Below the pieces are notes generated by a model. That model was given only the letters and a program-made list of their open reading frames with translations. It did no database searches and was not told the origin of the DNA. A DNA stretch of 64,000 nucleotides from Gnetum montanum (lineage: Eukaryota > Streptophyta > Gnetopsida > Gnetales > Gnetaceae), in assembly GCA_015680685.1 (NCBI GenBank), contig MNCI01004353.1, positions 225,947 through 289,946 of the forward strand, read 5' to 3'. The translations under genes were made by a program, and so were the position numbers. Each line of letters opens with the position of its first letter. Within the stretch, counting starts at the first letter, position 1. Shown here piece after piece: positions 33,570-46,830 of this stretch.

Positions 33570-36560
33570 ACAAATTACATTATGGAACCAAGTCCCATCC
33601 GAACTACCTGATCCTTAAATGACTTCAGTGGCATTCCTTTTGTCAAAGGATTAGCTATCATCAATTTAGTGCGTATATGCTCGATGACCACTTTGTTTTC
33701 CTTAATGTGTTCTCTTATGGCTAAGTACTTTATGTCAATGTGTTTACTTCAACTTTCACTCTTATTATTCTTAGCCATAAAGATAGTTGTTGAATTGTCC
33801 CAAAATATTCTTAATGGCCTAGATATAGAATCCATAATTCTAAGCCTTTATATGAAACTCTTTAACCATACACCATGTGAAGTAGCTTCAAAACAAGAAA
33901 TGAACTTTGCCTCCATGTTGAAAGTAGCAACCAAAGTTTACTTTCCACTCCTCTAGGATATAGCTCCTCTAGCTAGCATAAAAACATAACCAGATGTTGA
34001 TTTCTGTGAATCAACACAACCAACGTAATCACCTCCAAGGAGTCTGTTCATTTATACATAAGCATGTAATCTTTTGTACCTTGGAGGTACCTCATCACTT
34101 TCTTTGCAACCCTTTAGTGGTCAATACCTAGATTACTTTGATATCTGCCCAATATTCCCATAGCAAATGCAATGTCAGGTCTTGTGTAGACCTAAGCATA
34201 CATAAGGCTTCCAATAGCTAAAGCATACGGAATGTTGCTCATCTAACTTTTGACTAAATCATTCCTAGGGCACTGGTTCAAATTGAACTTGTCACCCTTC
34301 ACGATGGGTGCTATACTTGGTGAACAATCTTTCATCTGAAAAATTGCTAAAAATTTATAGATATAGGTTTCCTACAATAATCCTAGAATACATCTAGATC
34401 TGTCCCTAATCCATATATGGATTTCTTGAGCTTGCATACTAGTTGCTCACCATCACTAGAGGAAAATCCTCTAGGTTATTTCATATAAACCTCTTCCTCT
34501 AGATCACCATTGAGGAATGTTATTTTCACATCCATTTGATGTAATTTAAGATCAAAATGGGCAACCAATGCCACAATAACATGAAGGGAGTCCTTCTTAG
34601 ATATAGTAAAAAAGGTCTCCTTGTAATCTATTCCCTCTTTCTAAGTGAACCCTTTAGTGACAAGTCTATCCTTATATCTTTCAATGTTGCCCAATGAATC
34701 TTTCTTAGTCTTGAAGACTCATTTGCATCCAATGGCTTTTACACCATTAGACAACTTTACAAGATCCTAGACTCCATTATATGACATAGAGTTCATCTTT
34801 TCTTTCATGGCATCATACGACAAGTTAGATTCCTTACAACTCATGGCTTGTGAAAACATTTCGGGATCATTTTCTACTCCTATGTTGTAGTCACACTCCT
34901 GTAGATACACCATATAGTCACTAGGAATTATTGATTACCTTTACTAGATCTTCTTAATGTTGATTCATCATTCTCTTGAGGATCATGATGTTCAACAAGC
35001 TTTTAATAGGTTTTGGTATCTGTTGTTCAATTGGATCAACTACTTCTTAATCAATAGTTTGTGGAACTTCAATGACTGGTTATTGTTCATTATGCATTTA
35101 TGCTCTAGGCGTATTGTGCACAATAATCAATCTATCATTTGAAGTAGTGAGTTAAGTATCTATATGATCTATCTTAGGAACAATGTTCTAAGATCTATTG
35201 TTCTCAAGAAATTTAGCATTCCTAGACTCCACAAACCTAGTAGCATGTGATTAACAATAAAATCTGTATCCCTTAGACCTTTTAGCATATCCAATGAAAT
35301 ACCCACTTATGGTCCTTGGGTCTTGCTTCTTTTCTTATGGATTATAGACTCTTACTTTAGATAGGCATCCCCAAATGTGTATATGTCACAAACTCAGTTT
35401 CCAAGCTTTCCATAATTCAAATGGTATCTTTGAGACAGCCTTGATTAGAACTCACTTTAATATATACACCACCATCTTGAGAGCTTTAGTCCATAAGGTC
35501 TTAGGAAGATTGGAGCTGCTAAGCATCCTCTGCACCATGTCCAATAATGTTCGGTTTCTTCTTTCTACCACACCATTCTGATTTGAAGAACCAGGCATAG
35601 TGTACTAGGCAACAATTCCATACTCATAAAGAAACTTAGCAAATGGACCAGGTGCTTGTCCATCATCATTATATCTACCATAGTATTCACCACCTCTATT
35701 AGATCTCACTAACTTTATTTACTTATCACATTGTTTCTCTACTTTAGCCTTAAACACCTTAAAGGTATCTAAAGCTTCACTCTTCTTATGAAGCAGGTAG
35801 AGATACATATATCGTAAGTAATCATCAATAAAGGTATGATCATATGCATCCATATCTAGACTACAAATATCTATATGTATGATCTCTAATATGTCTAAAC
35901 TCTTCTTGGCACCTTTCTTGGACATATTGGTCTACTTTCCCTTTATGCAGTCCACACAAGTGTCAGAGTTAGTAAAATCTAGAGTACTAAGTACTTCATC
36001 ATTTACTAATCTCTTTATTCTCTCAATAGAGATATGTCCTAATCTACAATGCCACAACATAGGAGGATTCGTCATTCATAACACATCTCTTAATGCTAGC
36101 ATCAACATGCATAAAAGTATAAGAAGTTTCCTTTTGTAAATTAATGTTGAAAAGACCATATGTCAATGTACCACTTCCAATATGTATAGATCTATAATAT
36201 AGACTAAATATAATGTTTGAAAAATTAAAGGAAAATCCCAATGATACAAGCCTTGAAACAGAAATTAAATTCCTTGAAAAACTTGGAATATAAAATGTCT
36301 TTTCTAACTCTAAAACAAAACCACTGCTTAAAACTAATTTGCATGTTTTAATTGCCTCCACATGTGAGTGCATCTTGTTGCCTGAACAGATGCATGGCTC
36401 ACTTTCCACTAGCTTCCTTAGGTTTTGCACCCTTGCAACGAATTGGTAACATGGATTGTAGAACTAGAGTCAATCCACCATGTGTCATGGCCAACATCAA
36501 CCATATTAGATTCAAAATAAACAAGTGAGAGTTGAGTACCTTACTTTTCAAGTCATTTCT
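33570..36560 (-). pseudogene. Copia pol: GAG-pre-integrase, integrase, RT, RNase H
   Basis: Minus-strand motifs in order: protease-side FVLELEKTFYIPSFSRNLIS; pre-integrase and then LDILEIIHIDIC with DDYLRYMYLYLL (integrase, first Asp); SNQNGVVERRNRTLLDM (integrase Glu); RT blocks HQMDVK-TFLNGDLEEEVYM and LVCKLKKSIYGL; then, out of order, RDRSRCILGLLQETYI and CTRPDIAF-type sequence; RNase H with CVDSQKSTSGYVFML and MEAKFISCFEATSH; end with MIADPLTKGMP-like sequence near 33640. Between YGL and RDRSR (about 34405-34412) the roughly 80-90 residues that normally contain YVDD are absent. Many stops and frameshifts. Confidence 0.8.
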
Positions 36561-37316
36561 GATATTTAGGACAATCCTTCTTTATGTGCCCTTTCTTTTT
36601 GCAGAAAAAGCATTGGGATTTCTTCTTAATATCAGCACGTGTAGGAAATTTGACCTTTCACTTGCCTTTGGCTTTTTCTTTATTCTTTTCTTGTATGACC
36701 AAATGCACACTACCCTCTTCTTGCACAAACATGATCATTAGTTCATTAATTGACCATTTGTCCCTATGTGTGTTATAAGAAATCTTAAAGGGTCTATACT
36801 GCAGTGGGAGTGTGTTTAAGATGTAGTGCAGAAGGAAAGATTCTAACATCTCAACCTCAAGTGTTTTGAGTTGAGCCACTATATCGCTTATTTGCATGAT
36901 GTGCTTATGCACAACATGAATTTAGGTGAGCTTCATGCATGAGAACTTCATTATTAAGGTATTAGCCAATGCTTTGTTTGATGACTCAAATTGTTCATCA
37001 ATTACCTTTAACAAAATGCACACATTGTCATACTATTTCAGTGAACCATGCATACTAGCCAAGATTTTGATTTTTATGAACATAACAAAGAGATGATTAG
37101 ATCACTTCCATTTTTCATAATTAAAATATCATTTGGATGGTTGGTTGTTGTAATAGCAGGTGGTTCATCCTTACGAATAGCATAATCAATGTTCATCCAA
37201 CCTAAATGAAGAAGAATTCTCTCCTTCCACACCTTATAATTATCACCCTTTAATTCAAGAATGTTACATTTAAAATTAGAGTAGCTTACAGGTTGTACAA
37301 CTGCATAATTAAACAT
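36561..37316 (-). pseudogene. Copia gag
   Basis: Begins MFNYAVVQPVSYSNFKCNIL, then LKGDNYKVWKERILLHLGWM, the usual N terminus of Tork-type gags. It later has LLHYILNTLPLQYRPFKISY and ends with a knuckle CFFCKKKGHIKKDCP (CX2CX4HX4C, about 36570-36612). Frame breaks between the parts. Confidence 0.8.
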
Positions 37317-37846
37317 TCTTATATTACTAAATTTGAGGTTAAAATACTAGAAGACATGTTTACCAATGTAAATAATGCAAAAATATAAATCAAATGACAT
37401 AAAATTTCTTGTGGGCTAAATTTTAATTCAAATATATTCATATATCCTTACAATGAAACTATTAAATTATATTCCTTTTCTTAATCCCTATGGGTAAATT
37501 AAGAAAAATAATTTAACATATCATCCTAATTAATCATATTAAATACAATAAAAATTCATGTGGGATAAAGTTTATTATATTACATATGATTAATCACAAT
37601 TTAATTTTCCATATGTGATCTAAAGCTTTTAACAATTTTTCATAATTAAAGATGTTGTGGCTACTCTCTAATTGTACAAAAAAAAAGGATCACATGTTAC
37701 AATTTTATGCAAAAAAAAACTATGCATTATAGGCCACAGAGGTTAGTAATTTTACAGGGACATCCATCACAATCATAAATAGGCCTTCCACTTACTAACC
37801 GGTAATGGCATCAAGACAAAGATAGAGATGAAGCTTCAATACCAAA

Positions 37847-38289
37847 TGTAAGACAAAATTTGTGGATTATATAAGAACTTTACATGCATAAATAACCAAA
37901 AATGCACAATGTGGAAGCAAATGGACTTGACCTCCAACCATTGATACTTTGAATTAAACTTGGCGTTTAGATTTTTCTTGCATACCAGCGCTCTACAACA
38001 ATGGTGTATGCAACCTCTAAGCATGTGTGAAAGCAACCAAAACTACAATCTTGCTGTGATTCGTGGTGCCTTTGTTCTCCCATCAAGAATGAATTTATAG
38101 GCCATAGGTTACCATGAGAAATTAGAAAAATTAAGAGACCCAATGCCAACATGTAAACAGATATGGAGCCACCTTAACATGTTAACATACGCGTAAACAT
38201 GTGTAACACATGTTAACGTGAACACACAAATGCATAACACGTGTTAAACATGTACATATAAACATGGAAAAATGTTAACGTGTGTTAAA
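37847..38289 (-). repeat. 5' LTR of the copia element
   Basis: Begins TGTAAGACAAAATTTGTGG, next to the PBS, and matches 32796-33286 throughout, with a shorter palindrome-rich U3 end. Confidence 0.85.
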
Positions 38290-39122
38290 GATTGAGCTCT
38301 AGGGATTTGAGGAAGTTTGCAATGAGGTCGTGTAGCCTTCTTTGGATGTTGCCGCTAAGCATGAGAATGGAGGAGGTGCCCATGAGCTTGTTTAGTGATT
38401 TTGGATGGAATGAATAGCTACGAAATCAAATGAAATGCAAGGCCACTGATTTAGTTGTGGCCATTACTAATGCCACACCTAGTGAATAGTTTCATGTTTG
38501 TTATTGACCAACACATGAGTCATCCTTCAAGAATTTCATCGATTTTGGAGGCTTTTCACAATTGTTCCGGAAACCATGTTAATCCATATTCATGAAAAAA
38601 CTAGGGCTCATAGTTCATACTTTTACGACTTCATATCATGGAGATATTCTGCTTTCTGGGAAGTTTCCTACCATAAGTTTTCCGTACCTTGTATACTTAT
38701 ATGTGCCCTTTCGCAAAGCCTAGAGCTGATCAATGCAAAGCCACAAGCAAGCAATTTTGTTCTATGAAAAATCCTTACTGAAAAAAAATTCAAATTCATG
38801 CCATGATTGGCCATGCATATCCCTTTGAGGAAGCTTCCACCTACTTCTAAATTTATGATCCCTTTGTAACATATAATTGAAATAAGTGGTAGGTATCCCT
38901 TTGTGCCAATTATAAAAAATCAAGAGTTTTTGTAGCAACCATGAACCAAGCAACGATTGAGCAACATTTGCAAACATTGAGCAATTATTTTAGGTGGTGC
39001 TACTCAAAAAAAAATATTTGAAGACTACTCTTATCTTATCTTCTTAGCTCTTGCTTTTCTACTGAGTAATACTACATTATGATGTTTGCAGAACCACCAA
39101 TTGAGAATCTATGTGATATTAC
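38290..39122. other. Unassigned DNA
   Basis: No gene recognised. A possible splice acceptor (TTTGCAG, about 39092) precedes the reading frame noted next. Confidence 0.3.
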
Positions 39123-39290
39123 GAATTCTTACTTTCTCCTAAATTTAAGAACAAGATTGCTCCTAAATTTAAGAACAAGATTGCTCCCAGTCAAATTCTT
39201 GGTTCTGCTCAACTTCAACTTGCACGGGAAAAGGGTGAATCATTAGTCAGTAAAGAGGAAGAAGAAACAGAGAAACAACAACAGCAATGA
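39123..39290 (+). pseudogene. Possible last exon of an unrecognised gene
   Basis: A 56-codon frame runs to a TGA and has a protein-like composition: two copies of PKFKNKIA, then PSQILGSAQLQLAREKGESL and VSKEEEETEKQQQQ. A 24-bp in-frame tandem duplication (39137-39160, 39161-39184) makes the repeat. There is no start codon. I cannot name the family. It may be a captured or retrotransposed exon, or chance. Confidence 0.3.
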
Positions 39291-39498
39291 TGAGCCAAAG
39301 GATGTCACATTGCCCTAATTATAATACTTAATGTTTATAATATCTTTATATAGTGTGTGTATAATATTTATAATGTTTATATATAAAACAACAACAGCAA
39401 TGATGAGTCAAAGGATGCCACATTGCCCTAATTATAATACTTAATGTTTATAATATCTTTATATAGTGTGTATAATATTTATAATGTTTTTATATATA
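39273..39498. repeat. 113-bp tandem duplication
   Basis: The unit AAACAACAACAGCAATGATG and following (39273-39385) is repeated from 39386 with few changes. It includes the last codons and stop of the frame at 39123-39290. AT-rich simple sequence follows to about 39620. Confidence 0.9.
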
Positions 39499-39699
39499 TA
39501 TATATAGTGTTTATATAATTATAATCACATTAATATAATATATAATATATCATATTAATTAAACTAAAATAAATATTAATTAAACACTAATTAAATAATT
39601 TATAATAGAAATTAATTAAAATGTATTAATTTTGACTAAGAAGCATATTTAAAAAATGGAATCAATTTGGGATTTAACAGTTGTTATGGCCTAGTCATA

Positions 39700-39998
39700 T
39701 TTTTGGTGACTTAACATCCTTCTTACACATGACCAAGATTTAACCTCATGGGGGCTTCTTGGAGCATTCATGGTGCTAAACATTTGGGTGATAAGACAAT
39801 GTTGCCTTGTAGGTCTCTCCATCTGAGTTATTCATCCTTGTGAAAAATAAATGTAAATTCAGGATAATAAGGGTTAATATGTGCATATGAAATTCTAGTT
39901 TGCATTAGTGCACTCCAATCTTCTTCATTCTAATCTTTGTGATGACTTTCATCAAAATCAATAGCAAGTGAAGACTTTTCTTTTGTTGTAGAAGTCAT
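39700..39998 (-). pseudogene. Athila-type gag, N-terminal remnant
   Basis: Starts MTSTTKEKSS at 39998 on the minus strand, then YYPEFTFIFHKDE, LRWRDLQGNIVLSP. The same block (DYIPDFTFILH-DE-LHWRDLQG) starts the gags at 44376 and 61548. The rest of gag is gone. Confidence 0.7.
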
Positions 39999-40115
39999 GT
40001 TAATTTTTTTTATGATTAAGTACATATGTTTCAAAAAAGTATTCGAAGTATTATACTTTGTGATGCTTGATACAACAAATTTTGTGAAATCAACTAACTA
40101 CTAAAAATTGACACA

Positions 40116-40134
40116 TCCTCGGCAATGATGCCAA
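40116..40134 (-). other. Primer-binding site, tRNA-Asp type
   Basis: TTGGCATCATTGCCGAGGA on the minus strand, next to the LTR edge at about 40135. Confidence 0.7.
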
Positions 40135-40970
40135 AGATGTGTGGTTGAATATTCCAACACTCAACCATACAAGTTACAAGTGTTCATGGGTGACCAGATC
40201 ATAATTTGTGAATGGACAATGTAAGTATACTAGCAAGTTCATGATCATTTTCTTCCCACTTGGAGTTAATGAGGTGCAAATCATATGGTTTAACTCTTAG
40301 TGAGCTATATGATAAATTGATGTTGTTTGGCTTTAAATGTGCTAAGTGTTAACATGTTGAAAATGATTATTATAACTTTTATGTCTAAGTACAAAGGAAA
40401 TGTAAATCTATTCTATCCTATGAAAATAAGTATTTATTCCTGGTTTTCCATACACATCCTAGGCTTATGTAACTATTATTGGGATTACCAAGTAACTTTA
40501 CTAGTGAGTGAATCAAGCAAAGTCACTACTAGGTTTCCAAACAGTTACACTTTATGCTTAAAACCGGTCATACTTATTCTACCTTACTAATAGACATTAG
40601 AATATTAAAGGACTTAGGAAATGGAAATGATTGAATAAAAGTAAACATGATGAAAAGTAAATTTATGCTAAGTATGATGCTGCAATGATGAAGAACAATC
40701 TTGATCTTTATTTTCATTCATGAATAGTGTCCAAGAATAATCCACTCAAATAAAGGTTCTGTACAACTATGATTCACCACATTGCGGGCATCTACTCTAA
40801 CTCTAACTTATGAAAACAAACTACAAGAGTTTCACTAAGGGTTGACAAAAAGTTGTTTCAACACGACATTGGGTTGATATTTATAAGTATGACCATGATC
40901 CACTACATTGCATCTACAATCACGTATGTAGAACTATGATATCATAGTCTTCATAACAAAATATTTGATC
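40135..40970 (-). repeat. Athila-type LTR remnant
   Basis: Colinear with the other LTRs: the ACACTCAACCATAC block, the GATCTTTATT block before the leader, a TATA-like box and one GATATC palindrome near 40940. The far end is poorly kept and approximate. Much older than the others. No recognised feature follows in 40971-41849. Confidence 0.6.
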
Positions 40971-41849
40971 ATATAGTTAACTACAAAATACATAAATTAT
41001 CCAAAGATGTTTAGTTTGTTCTTAATAGTATTATTTCATGAGGTTTCTAGTATCAGACAAAAAAATAATTACAAGGTTAATACTAGCTAAAACTAGCCCT
41101 CATGCAATATTAGATCCTGAAATTAACCATACATAAATTTACACTTAAGGGGCATGATTAAATTCCTTAGAAATCCATATATTTCACATGAAAAACTTGA
41201 AATCCAAATTAAATCATTAGATAACCTTAAATCAAAGTATGATATCTTAATAACCAATTATTATACTTGATAAAATCATAGAAAATAATCACATAAAAAA
41301 TTTCATGCAATGTTATTCCAACATTTTAAGTACAAATTCATAATGTAAAAATTATAAGAGATACATAAGATAATGACATGAGTTATTTTAGAAATACATG
41401 ACATGGCTCCATAATCATAGCAATGCTTGAATTCTTAGTTTGTAAGCATTCTTAATCACTAAGGCTCTCGTAACAGACTATGACCTACCAATTGTAATAT
41501 CACTTAACTAAGATCTACATGGATCACATGTAGGATAGGTTAGAACATCTTTACAGTAGAAAAATCCAACTTGGTACAACCTAGAACAAGATAGAAAATG
41601 GGGTTCATGTTGTAAAATGCACTATTAGAACCAACAATGATTAACAATTAACATAACTATTAATTAATAACATTAACATTACCATTAATTCATGATTTGC
41701 CCCTTGGTTCTCATGGTATTCCCATGAGGTTTTTGACATTTTACATTTAGAGTAACTATATGATTGATACTAACTTAACTAGCCATCAAGGTTTGTTTGG
41801 TGTATTACCTTATCTATTTAGGCAAATCCTCATGCAAGACAAGAACACC

Positions 41850-43329
41850 TATTAGGTAGAACCCTTCATATATATCCATACCAATTGTTGGATTACATTA
41901 TGGCTAGCATAAACCCTATAATTATTGTAGGTTCTAGCTTCTTACTACCAATTATTGTAGGATTGATGGGCCAACTTCAATGTCAACCTAGATAACTAAC
42001 GAATCATTTTTATACTAGTTGCATTATTGTAAATCATGTTGTTAATGAATCCTACTAATACTTACTATAATGCCACTAGTTTGAAAGCCAATTTAATCTA
42101 AATGATGGACCAACCAATACCAATAGCATATTTATCAATGATGAACACTATTGATACTATCTGCAATGCACTTAGATTGATGGCGTAGCTTTAAAGTCAA
42201 TCCAAATGACCAACCAACCAATATTAATAGCCTAAACATTATATCCCTAGATTCTAATATATTAAACATGCCCATACATGTCCAAAATGTCTATTAGCTA
42301 TCATCAAATGAAGATGCTATTTTTGTTAAGTGTCAATGCCACCACCTTATGTTATAAAGCATAGAGAAGTTCCATCACAATCCCTAGTTTTGTCACAACA
42401 CAAGTTGTGATGCATGAAGATGGTATTGTCAGTGTCATTAAGAGAAGAAGGTGTTGTAGAAGAAAGATTAGCAAAATGCATAAAGAATAATTACTAAAAA
42501 TAATGAATTATAAATTGATCATGAAGAACCAGTGTTAGATCAACAATATATTCAACATGATTAGATCATCAATGAAAACCATCACAAAGGGAAATAGGTG
42601 AAAGAAGGTAGGATGTCTAACAAAATTAATGGAATCAACAATATTTATTGTACCTCAACAGATCAACTAAGATCTAAGCTTCACTCAGTAAGAACAAGTT
42701 AAAATCTAGAAACAAATCCATCAAGCATAGATACAAGCATGAGCACAAGAGAAAGATATATGCACAATTAATGCCAAGAGAGCTAGTGCTACAAAGTATT
42801 TATAAGCACAAGAGGATAGGATTGTACAATTCCAATAATAAAAAAATTAATATTTATTTTCTAAAAATTGGGTAACATGTATTCATAAAAGTGTCCAATG
42901 GTCAACCAATGAATTAAAGTCATCAAGAAAATACTAGAATAAGCCCACATGTCCAAGAATAGGTTCCAAGATTAAATAAAAGGATAATTAGAATAAATGC
43001 CAAATATCTATTAACATGAATTATAATTGTACTCTTACATTAATTCAAAACCAAATAACATGAAAATATAAATTAGATAAAATACAATAAATATTAACAA
43101 AATACTAGTAGTGGACCACCATCATAATTCCAACCTATCCTTTACAAAAGACACCAAACATTATTAAATGCCAAGAAATAATAATCAAGAAAAGAAATAC
43201 ACAAAATATTAATATTTTCAAATATGTAATAAAAGCAAGGCTCAATGCCCAATCCTTAAGAAGTATAATATCAAGATGCAATAAAACATGTAAGCTTACC
43301 AAGAATTACAAGCTTATAAGTAATATACC
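41850..43329. repeat. Old direct repeat, copy A
   Basis: Matches 53620-54815 in order over more than 1 kb, for example around 'gattagatcatcaatg', 'aagcttcac', 'tttataagca' and 'attggataacatg' blocks. The full-length gypsy element is inserted near its right end. The pair may be LTRs of an older + strand element whose gag is at 54880-63262, but no PBS or clean edge was found. Confidence 0.5.
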
Positions 43330-43334
43330 ATGAT

Positions 43335-44216
43335 TAATAAATTGCATTTTTCATCACTTTGATATTGGGGTGGCCATGATATCAGGTACATGATATCGGG
43401 TATGTGATATCGTGGCCTAAGATGTGATATCATACATTCAAGATCGTAGGGTTACTCCCAAGTCTATAAATACCGTGCCCATGTGCATAATTGGAAGTAA
43501 TTTTTTAGCAGTCAATAGTGAAGCTCTTGTAGTTTTTCCATTTGAAAGTTAGAATATTTTCCAAGTACCCACAGTAGGAGGTCTAAGTGTGAACGAATTT
43601 TTATTCAAGCATTGATGTACCTGAGCACACCATTGTGTTGGCAATAAAGATGAGCTCTTTGATCCATTCCTTGCAACACTTGAGATTTTCTTTCTTATGC
43701 ATCTACATATTGTTATTTCATGCAATTTATATTAATCTTATTTATGCAGAAATTACTTTTGATCAATTAAGGAAATCATTAAATTGCACAAGCACAACCC
43801 CTTCAAACATAAGTGTGACACTTGGTAGCTTAGAAACGGTTAGCGTTTGACAACCCAATGGTGTTTGCACAAAGTTTAAGATGTATTCAGGAAGTGGGAA
43901 CGGTTACTTGTGTTAGGTGAGATTAGACTATAGTTTGCTTAGTAATTAATCGTTCTTTTATTCACTCTTTCTTTTATTCTTCTTCTAGGCGAGTAATTTC
44001 ATAAAATCACAAAATAATAAAAATCTTACACCTCAATCACACTTTACCAAACAATTGCATTCCACAAGTGGGACTAGGAAGATAATGAACAAACAACACA
44101 TACACATTATTTAAATCTAGTGTACTTAGTAACTATAGTCTACAGAATTTGATCGGATTGCACATGAATGCTTGTGATTCGTATGCTTGGATGTAGGGGT
44201 ACCTTGCCAATCATCA
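43335..44216 (+). repeat. 5' LTR of the full-length gypsy element
   Basis: Starts TAATAAATTGC, which matches TGATAAATC of the partner with one G-to-A change, so the edge is fixed by the flanking ATGAT. Five or six GATATC/GATATT motifs lie at about 43372-43436, then TATAAATA at 43465-43472. Ends ATCATCA. Confidence 0.85.
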
Positions 44217-44235
44217 TTGGCATCACTACCAAGAA
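44217..44235 (+). other. Primer-binding site, heavily mutated
   Basis: TTGGCATCACTACCAAGAA against TTGGCGCCGTTGCCGGGGA. By eye it has eight differences in 18 positions, six of them G-to-A. Confidence 0.65.
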
Positions 44236-44375
44236 CTATAGTTTTTTGTGCGCTATCTAAGCCTAGTGAAATTTAGTAACCTCATTGTTCGAACCCTGAG
44301 AGTCAAATCTTACGAAAACAAAAATTATTATTATCATTAAATTAAATCTCAACTGCACACTATTTATTAACATAA

Positions 44376-46830
44376 ATGTCTTCTTCTCACAGGAGCCCAT
44401 CTCTGCCCAAGGTAGTTCAAGTACCTCAACAATACTAGGTGATATATGCTCATCCTGATGAGTATGTACCAGACTTTACCTTCATCTTACATTAAGATGA
44501 ACTGATGCAGTGGCGTGATATGGAAGGCAACATTGTGTTGCCACCTGACTGATTTGTTCTAGCAATGCTCCAACTAATGCTTGCACGACATAGGCTTTAA
44601 CATCTCCATGGAGAATATGAGATGCGAGATCCTAACTCAAGGGATTATCATCCCACTGAAGCATAAAGATTAAGGGATCGATAGTTGGAGCACCAACAAG
44701 AGCTTACGAAGGGCAAGAGGTCAAACATCTTTCCACCTCCGCTTGGCCCAATTGATAAAGGTGACCATTTCTTTAGTGATTCTCCTCTCTTTGAATTTGT
44801 TCAAGGAGCCCTCAACCAGAATGTACAATCTACTATCCATAATCCAGGTTCTAGTCAAAACAAATCCAATGACAAAAATGGATACAAAGAAGCAAGTCAA
44901 GAAAAAGGGTACAAAGGATATCATGATTGCAATCGTGGTCACAAGCATCAAAGGAAAGATGATAGGTGTCAACATGGAGCAAGTTCTCCTTCTTCTTTCC
45001 CTTCATCATCATCTTCTTCTTCATCAAGTTCAGATCGTGGCCACAGATGAAATAACTATGATGGAGGTGATTGATAGGACTAGAAAAATAGAAGGGACCA
45101 TCGGGACAGTTGTGACCGAAGATGTAGGCAATCCAGAGAGGCCCATCGTCAAGAAAGAAGGGCTAGTAGGGAACATCATAGGCACCACCATCATGGCCTT
45201 GATGAACCTCTACTTGCTACTCGAGGCATGTTAAACATTGTAGAGGCTGTAAGGATTCCAACAAGGCATGTGAAGGATAGCAGAATAAAGAGGCTGAATA
45301 TGAACAACATCCCTCGGTTCAAGGGAGAATATGATGCTGATCCACAAAATCATCTCTAGGCCTTCCAAGATGCATCTTCCTTGTAGAACATTGAAAATGA
45401 CTAGCAAAAGTTGAAATTATTTCCAAGGATACTTATAAAGGAAGCAAAAATTTTGTATCGATCCTTAGAACCAGAAGCAATCAGATGGTGAGTACGATGT
45501 TAGAACTATTCAATGACAAATATCAAACATACTCCCGAGTATCCAATCTAAGGAAACAAATTCAAGGGTGAAAACAAGCTAATCATGAGCCCTTAGATGC
45601 TGCTATTGGCCAATACTACTCTATGTTGCATAGGTGTCCCAGCCATGGATACTCTCAACTTGATTAGCTTCACCATATTGTAGATGGGTTGCAGTCTAAA
45701 ACGAGGAAAACCCTAAAGTTGAGTGCCTGTCAGATTCAAAAATTAATTGAGTAGGTAGCCAAGGAGGAGGAAGAGCCGAGAAAATGTGAAAGTGTAGAAG
45801 AATACAATAGTGACCCTTCTATTCGAAAAAAGGAGGTTCGATTTTGTGACAGTGAGGATGAATTTGTGAGAGATGAGGTGATGAATTAGAAAACCTTATC
45901 ATTCCAAAAATTATAATCAAAAATCACAGCCAAGTTTGATCAGTTATGGGACTCCATGGACAATAAGTTTTAAGTTGTCTTAAAAATTGCTAAAGAGTCC
46001 AAGGAGCAAGGTGGTGAGCAAGAGCATCAAAGACGTAAGGAAGCTGAACACACCATATGGCTATGGATAGCAATTCAGATGATGGTGGGTGTGATGTTTA
46101 CTAGTATGAACATCCTACGGGCTGTTGTCCAATTTTATCACACTTGTAGGAATCTGGGGTGTATACCTTACATCCACGACTTGCACTAAGGTAAACGCCC
46201 AAAATATTTTCTTATCCACAAGGTAATCTATAATAGTTCCACCAATCACAACAATATCCAAGTGGAACTTCTCCACAACCCTATGAATTATATCAACAAT
46301 AGTAGCAACCACAATAATGGGCATTGCCACCTCCAAGATAGCAATATCCTCACCAACAACTAGATCCCTACGGTTACTATGTTTAGCAACCTTCATCTCC
46401 AAGGGACTCCTCTAGTCATATTGCTACTTACCAATCTCATCACTATCCTCCTGAAACATACCAATCACCCTATCCACAGAGGGATGCCACCTACTACCCT
46501 CATGCACTTCCTATTTCTGCACCTACTCCTCCACCTCCTACACAACTACTACCTGCTCCATCCATGCGGGGTGAATTGCCTACACAACCACAACAAAGGA
46601 ATGCTACAAGGGCAATTAACCTACAATTGGTTAACCCATCCAATAGGTCGAAATCACGAACTAAGAAAAGACCCTTCTTCCGACCTTGCAGTCCACCAAA
46701 GCCCTTAGACACATTAGTGATTGGTAACTCTGCTCCTCCAACTTCCTTTGTTTCCTCTCTATTCAAGTTTCCTTCAAACCAAAATCCCTCTCGAATCCAT
46801 ACTATAATGCTAACACATGTTGTATCTGAT
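44376..46830 (+). pseudogene. Gag of the full-length gypsy element
   Basis: Starts MSSSHRSPS, then EYVPDFTFILH-DE and WRDMEGNIVLPPD; an Arg/His/Ser-rich linker with a poly-Ser run (45000-45030); EPLLATRGMLNIVEAVRIPT; capsid-like helices; the decayed knuckle with YEHPTGCC; a Pro/Tyr-rich region and, at the end, MRGELPTQPQQRNATRAINL. Stops and a few frameshifts are spread through it. Confidence 0.75.

Larger units (their letters stand above)
32796..38289 (-). mobile_element. Ty1/copia element, defective
   Basis: LTRs 32796-33286 (491 bp) and 37847-38289 (443 bp) match over their length; flanks GCTTG and GATTG form a possible 5-bp target-site duplication with one mismatch. PBS (37833-37844, minus) TGGTATTGAAGC is a decayed tRNA-iMet type. 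The PPT is AAGTGGAAGAT at 33288-33298 (minus). Gag, integrase, RT and RNase H follow in copia order on the minus strand. The set resembles the TNT1/Tork kind. RT has lost its active-site region. Confidence 0.85.
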
